Assembly (NCBI GenBank): GCA_018524725.1
Contig: JAEUWP010000579.1
Coordinates: 1-35,037, forward strand
DNA length: 35,037 bases
From: Podaxis mareebaensis
Lineage: Eukaryota > Basidiomycota > Agaricomycetes > Agaricales > Agaricaceae
Direction of reading: 5' to 3'
The translations under genes and the position numbers were made by a program. The notes below the pieces were generated by a model that had not been told where the DNA came from, made no database searches, and saw only the letters and a program-made list of their open reading frames with translations. This document shows positions 30,709 through 35,037 of the stretch, one piece after another. Position 1 is the stretch's first letter; every line of letters starts with the position of its first letter.

Positions 30709-32130
30709 TCAACTCTCCTGCTGCTCAACGGACGCCATCACGGCAGGCGGTGCAGGTGCAGGCCTAGATACAGATACCCTCGCTGAAGCCACAGTAGTAG
30801 TCGTCCCTGGACTTACACCATCCGCATTCGCACCGACACCTGGCACATGGTTTTGTCCTCCACCAGCATTGGCATACAACGTGCTTAAATTTGCGAGAAG
30901 TGGAGAGGCTGCAGGATTGGCAAGAATAGAAGCTGGTATCAAGTTCGTAGGAATGTCTGGTTGCTGGGCGGACACTCCAAAGCTCCAAGGACGATGCAAC
31001 CAGTAAACGGTTGGTTCTGCATTTGCATTGGGACTTGTGCTTGAGGCGTGGAAGTGGCTGGAAGGATGGCTACAGGCGTTGGCGTTGATGTCGTCGTTAA
31101 TGAAGGGTAGGACGGTCTTGGTTTGGGTATCGTTGAAGGTGTGCTCGATCCAGATGTGGATAAGGGATGAAAGTATGATACGATTAAGGGAAGGAAGATA
31201 TTGATGAGAGTATTGACGTTGTTGCGGGATTTTCTGCTGATGGTTGATTAAGCGCTGGTTCATTCGCAGTATTCGTAGTCGTCGTATTGGATACACTCCC
31301 AATTGACGTTCCTGGCCCCATTGGCGAGCCCCATTTTCCAGTGTAGGGTAAGACTCGGGCTGTAGTCCGGAAGAACGAATCATATGTCAAAGACGTAGAA
31401 TTGGAGTTCGACATATCCTTCCCTGTCAGTGATGCCATATTCCTATGACCCAAGGGAGGTTTCTTGGTCTTGGAGGCGGACGCTGGGGTTGACGTAGCAG
31501 AAATTGGACTGGGACTGGGGCTGGGGCTCTCAGCGGTAAATGGCAATAAAGTTGGAAGCTGAGCGGGTTATTGTGGTAGAGAGAATACGGATGTGTTGCT
31601 CGCTAGTGGAGAGGCGAAGACAACCTGGGCAGAAGGATTGGATACTGTGGAGCTATCGGCAGCCGTATGTCCATTCTGCGAAAGGATGTGAATTGAAGAT
31701 TGTGCGTCGGCATTTGGACAAGCGTATTCGAGTTTGTGACATCCAAGAGGAATCAGCCTCAGTTGGCGTAAGCAGGACTGAAGACGATCAACATGTCCTG
31801 CGAGTCAAGCAAAGTCTGAAACGGAGGCGCTGTAGGTGCTAGTGCCCCTATAACAAGGCTATCCTTTCCAGAACTGTTTTCTTGGCTCAAACCGCCTGGA
31901 ACGGTGTCCAAAGTAAAAGATCAGCTTAAGGAGTTGAGCCATGATTTATATGATGGATCGCAAAACTTGGATGATGATGAAGAGCCAAAAGTGTCAGTTT
32001 TGGTAGCAGCTAGGAAAGTGGTTGACGTTGGGTATGGTTTTGGCCCTCGTTGATGCGAGTGGTGGAAGTAGAGATTTTCCACTTCGTTGGGATTCTGTCT
32101 GCTCTGTACGTAACACGTAACACCCAAAGG
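30709..32130 (-). pseudogene. Low-complexity protein gene of unknown function, apparently broken
   Basis: The C-terminal part (about 31200-30709) is the best supported: LSSLIHIWIEHTFNDTQTKT, VYWLHRPWSFGVSAQQPDIP, TNLIPASILANPAASPLLAN and LSTLYANAGG, then a Thr/Ala/Pro-rich tail. The middle part (31546-31200), one frame away, is Ser/Pro/Thr-rich (ESPSPSPSPISATSTPASAS) and contains DSFFRTTARVLPYTGKWGSP. Further upstream are SSIHILSQNGHTAADSST (about 31670) and TLDTVPGGLSQENSSGKDSL (about 31900). Frame changes near 31770 and 31220, a TAA near 31557 and a TGA at 31921 separate them. It could be a host gene with introns that I failed to place or a pseudogene. I know no family for it. Confidence 0.4.
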
Positions 32131-33179
32131 TCAACAGCGTTGATATAAATTCAAAGATCAAAGCAAACCACACACCCAACCATGCTCAACCTTCAACCTT
32201 CGATTGTGCATACCGCAACCGCATTTGCAGCTGTCTTGAGAGCTAGATAGCGTGAGGCACCTCAGTCACGTCTAGTTGCACCGACGAAGGAAATCATTGA
32301 TACGATTGTCGAATCTGCCAATTGCGGGATAAGAAGTGCGACGTGACATGCTAGTTCAGCTGTATCTGGGCCAGCAAGAGAAAAACGCGTTTCTGCGTCG
32401 ACAGCATTGATGGAGGTCACCACGAAGTAGGAGTCAAGCTTGGTTCTATTCCATTTGGACAGACGTATGTCCTTCCTGACGAGTTGATTGGAAGCAAATT
32501 TCAATTTTTTGGTACGATTAGGGAAAGGCGATCCGCCAAATGCATCTGCGACAGCGAAGGATGTGAAAAAGGGAGAAGGAGCTGGATGCGAGGATCAGGG
32601 ACCTGTCTAAGCTGCCGGCCCGCCTCGATGAGCACGAGAGGGAGTCGAGTGGATGTTGATGCACGTTCATCCGTCTATTCCATGTTCCTCGCTGAATCCG
32701 GTTATTCTTACATAGTCACTGTAACTGGACTCCCTGATTAATTCTTCGATCTTCTCTCTCTCCACCCCTGGGGAATGCATTTATGCACTCCCACTTGGGT
32801 GTGTGGGGCTCTAATTTCGAAGAATCGATTACCCACTAAACCCCCCAGGTTTTGTCGTCCAGTCCCCTCGTGAGTTTTCGTCTCTCCGCATCTCACTCCA
32901 TGTCTTTTCGCTCTTCTCGCTTTACATCCGTCAAGATTACGTCCAATTATGTGATGGCCTTGATGAATATCATGGTGTGATTGATTGGCTGAGCCGGATG
33001 GACGGCAATGGTGGTGAGATGGTCAACGACCTTCTCTTCCCTTCTTTCCCTTATGGTGGTTCAAGTGGTGGTATCGCTTTGTAACAGTGTATCAAGCCAA
33101 TCCTCATCGGATTCACCTCCTCACACTTGGCTCACTCCCCTCCCTCACCTGTCCCATGCCGCTCTCAAAAAATCTAGAA
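32131..33179. other. Region with only weak coding signals
   Basis: On the minus strand a short open frame (about 32560-32262; FASNQLVRKDIRLSKWNRTK, CHVALLIPQLADSTIVSM) looks protein-like. On the plus strand 32555-32645 could encode a charged helix (KELDARIRDLSKLPARLDEH). Neither has a convincing start, end or splice partner. The rest (32700-33180) has no recognised content. Confidence 0.25.
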
Positions 33180-33880
33180 ACCGGAATACTTCGACTACAT
33201 TGCCAAAGAGGAGGTTTGGGAAGCCGTGGATGATACAAGGTGTTGGATGACGGTGAATAGTACTTTGGGCTCGGCTGAATCGCTAAATAATATACGTCTT
33301 GGAATATTATATTCTATCACACGAGGGGCAAACAGTTAATGTGTGTGGTACTCTCGATTGGGACAGGAATAAATTGAAAGTGGTACCGGAGCTAGGAGCG
33401 GTGCTAACATTGAAGCAAGCGCACAACGGAGTAAACGAGAGGGGAAGGCTGAGAAACGAAGGATGCCCAGCTTCACATTCATTATTCTCGAAACTCGTCT
33501 TCGCGAATAACGGGGCACAGAGCGGGGCAACAGGTAGGTGATGGTACTGTTGATGATGACGATCAGGCTCTCGTGGAGGATGAAATGGATATCGAGATTG
33601 CCAATGAGCCCGGTGGTACAAGGGACGATGGCGCGAGTGGTAACCGGCTGGGGAGCGAAGACAACAAGGAGGTTTAGCTGATGCTCTTCGCATCAATGCA
33701 GGCTATCAGGCTGCCGGTTCTCTTGATGGCCACGACTGGTAAGTTACAAATATCTTTCCCCCTATGCTGTTTTACAGCGAAGGAAATGCGAGGTCTAGGC
33801 CTGAAGGATCGTGACCTCTGGCGAGGATATTATGGGCGTGGATGTATCATGTGGGAGGCTCCTGAAGCGGCTGGGTAGCG
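33180..33880 (+). pseudogene. Possible decayed plus-strand gene, unknown
   Basis: Protein-like segments in changing frames: EYFDYIAKEEVWEAVDDTRC (about 33190), an acidic stretch DDDDQALVEDEMDIEIANEP (about 33560), ADALRINAGYQAAGSLDGHD (about 33680) and GLGLKDRDLWRGYYGRG (about 33790). A GTAAGT donor and TTTTACAG acceptor (33739-33777) look like a 39-bp intron. I do not recognise the protein and cannot give a consistent model. Reverse-strand ORFs here look like shadows. Confidence 0.25.
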
Positions 33881-34296
33881 AAATGACGTAGTGACAAATA
33901 TGGTATAACTACGAAGAGTGGGCGGTGCTGAAATGTATGAATGTGGCTGGGCCAGGTGGAATGATAGAATATGTATGTGTTGCGGTGCGTGGAGGTGTTG
34001 ATACGGTGAATGGAAAGTTGGCATATGCTAGAAGTGCGCCTGGGCCAGGAGTCGAAAAGCAGCATGGCAGGACAGCAAGCGTCCGGGGTGAGAGGCCCCG
34101 CCAAACTAACGTGATTGACAGAGAAGGACTTCAAGGAACTTTGACACCAAGCGCTAATCGATAATCTGATGCCTCGAGGCCAACACACATGTCAACGCGT
34201 ATATTAACCCTGGCTATTCCTACCCCTCCCACTTCTATCCCGTTTGTTCGTTGACTACCTTCGATTGTACATTCTTCCCCCGCTTATCGGTTTACA
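33881..34296. promoter_or_regulatory. Upstream region of the STAND/NLR-like gene
   Basis: About 400 bp without coding sequence before the ATG at 34297. The last 90 bp are pyrimidine-rich on the coding strand (CCTACCCCTCCCACTTC), a common feature of fungal promoters near the transcription start. No TATA box is certain; ATATTAA lies near 34201. Confidence 0.3.
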
Positions 34297-35037
34297 ATGC
34301 CCTTTTTTTCGAAATTCTCCAAAACAGGAAAGCGAGATGCGTCAGCCCAACCTGCAGGAAATCCAGAGCGTCACAGCTTCTCTGCACTTATTACAAGAGC
34401 CACAGCTTTTGGGGCTCGTGTAGCTCCTGTCCTTCCAAGAGTCAGAACACCTCCCACATCAGCGACCACACCAGTTATCTCAAGATCCGAAACCCCTTCT
34501 CGTCCTCCCGAGACCCCTCAGGATTTCCCAATAGCTCATGGCACTTCTGCCCCCGTTCCAGGGGCTTCTCACGGTCTCACAACGCCCCCAAACCCAACTC
34601 CCCCTGCACCTGCGACCCCTCCGGCGTTCCCAAGTGACCGAACCCCAGCACCGCCCACCGGTAACGAGTATGAAGCCGCCGTCTGGGTTCCGACCGCGCC
34701 ACAAGACCAGCCAACACGGATCGAGAAAGCGAAAGCAGTCGGCAGCACTGTCCTTCATGGATTGGTGGTCGTAGCAGAAGGACTCAAGGAATGTTCGGAT
34801 TTCTTCCCACCCCTGAAAACTGCTGCCGCCGCGTTCTTAACACTTCACAAGATCGTCGATGTGCGTAAGCTACTTCCATTGTGTTCACATTATTGACTTC
34901 CGATTGGCAGGGTGTGTCCACGAACAAGGAGGAGCTAAAAGAACTCGAGGCAAGATCGAGTGCTATCCTATCATTGGTCCAAAGGTACAAAAAAGAAGGA
35001 GGATTGGGTGTGTTTGGAGAAAGAGTCCAAAGTTTCT
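34297..35037 (+). CDS. N-terminal part of a STAND/NLR-like protein (cut by window end)
   Basis: Exon 1 is 34297-34860 (188 codons, MPFFSKFSKTGKR...), intron 34861-34910 (50 bp, GTGCGT...TTGGCAG), and exon 2 from 34911 is open to the window end. Residues 1-145 are disordered and Pro/Thr/Ser-rich. From about residue 150 there is an alpha-helical domain: GLVVVAEGLKECSDFFPPLK, AAAAFLTLHKIVD, then after the intron STNKEELKELEARSSAILSL and GGLGVFGERVQSF. This pattern (VAEGLKE-S--FPPLK, STNKEELKELEAR) is typical of the N-terminal four-helix region, MLKL/HeLo-like, of Agaricomycete NACHT/STAND proteins, which act as immune-type receptors or cell-death switches. The NACHT and repeat domains would lie beyond the window, so the full class is not shown. 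Confidence 0.72.
34861..34910 (+). other. Intron 1 of the STAND/NLR-like gene
   Basis: 50 bp, GTGCGTAAGC donor and TTGGCAG acceptor, phase 0. Without it the frame stops at 34893-34895; with it the helical domain reads on without a break. Confidence 0.8.

Noticed and set aside
33307..33696. Minus-strand ORF of 129 codons
   Set aside because: The composition is that of an antisense shadow (His/Arg/Ser/Pro-rich), while plus-strand segments are more protein-like; no splice or start context supports it.
1..35037. tRNA, rRNA genes and CRISPR arrays
   Set aside because: No cloverleaf-like sequence with tRNA A/B boxes, no rRNA motif and no regularly spaced repeat array was found by reading both strands; a covariance search was not possible.

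Overview
The window looks like a transposon-rich stretch of a mushroom-forming fungus (Basidiomycota, Agaricomycetes). The evidence is introns of about 49-60 bp with GT-AG ends, a KDZ-type DNA transposase with its conserved intron, a multi-exon basidiomycete-type cytochrome P450, chromodomain Ty3/gypsy, Tad/I-like LINE and Ty1/copia retroelements, and a STAND/NLR-like gene start. No bacterial, viral or organellar gene is visible. Most of the window is mobile DNA; host genes are few and mostly broken.

Layout. 1-2014 (-): decayed KDZ transposase, cut by the window edge. 2039-4690 (-): decayed coding sequence of unknown function. 5043-5648 and 19328-20337 (+): two halves of one gene of a family repeated in Agaricomycete genomes, split by a Ty3/gypsy element. 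5649-19097 (-): that gypsy element, with 3' LTR region, an extra ORF after pol, pol with chromodomain, protease and the end of gag; its 5' end is lost and replaced by a 216-bp inverted copy of its own pol (19098-19313). 10927-17826 (-): a nearly full-length LINE nested in the gypsy element, with poly(A) tail and 15-bp target duplication. 21348-28683 (-): a nine-exon P450 gene whose second exon is split by a complete Ty1/copia element (23003-28368) with 365-bp LTRs, 5-bp target duplication, PBS and PPT. 28860-33890: poorly resolved, probably decayed host genes. 34297 to the end (+): start of a STAND/NLR-like gene.

The strongest signal runs across all four transposon classes. Every internal stop I traced in the copia gag-pol, LINE ORF1/ORF2, gypsy pol and KDZ frames is TGA at a place where CGA (Arg) fits. 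All ten differences between the two copia LTRs are transitions at CpG sites, and the one mismatch in the LINE target duplication is also C/T at a CpG. This fits repeat-directed CpG methylation followed by deamination. The P450 exons, apart from the copia insertion, keep an open 510-codon frame with nine matching splice phases, so that insertion looks comparatively recent. Insertion order by nesting: the split host-like gene, then gypsy, then LINE; copia entered the P450 separately.

I did not find a new defence or biosynthetic system. The most novel coding feature is the approximately 777-codon ORF that begins 10 nt after the gypsy pol stop. It sits in the place of env but has no visible signal peptide or membrane segment.
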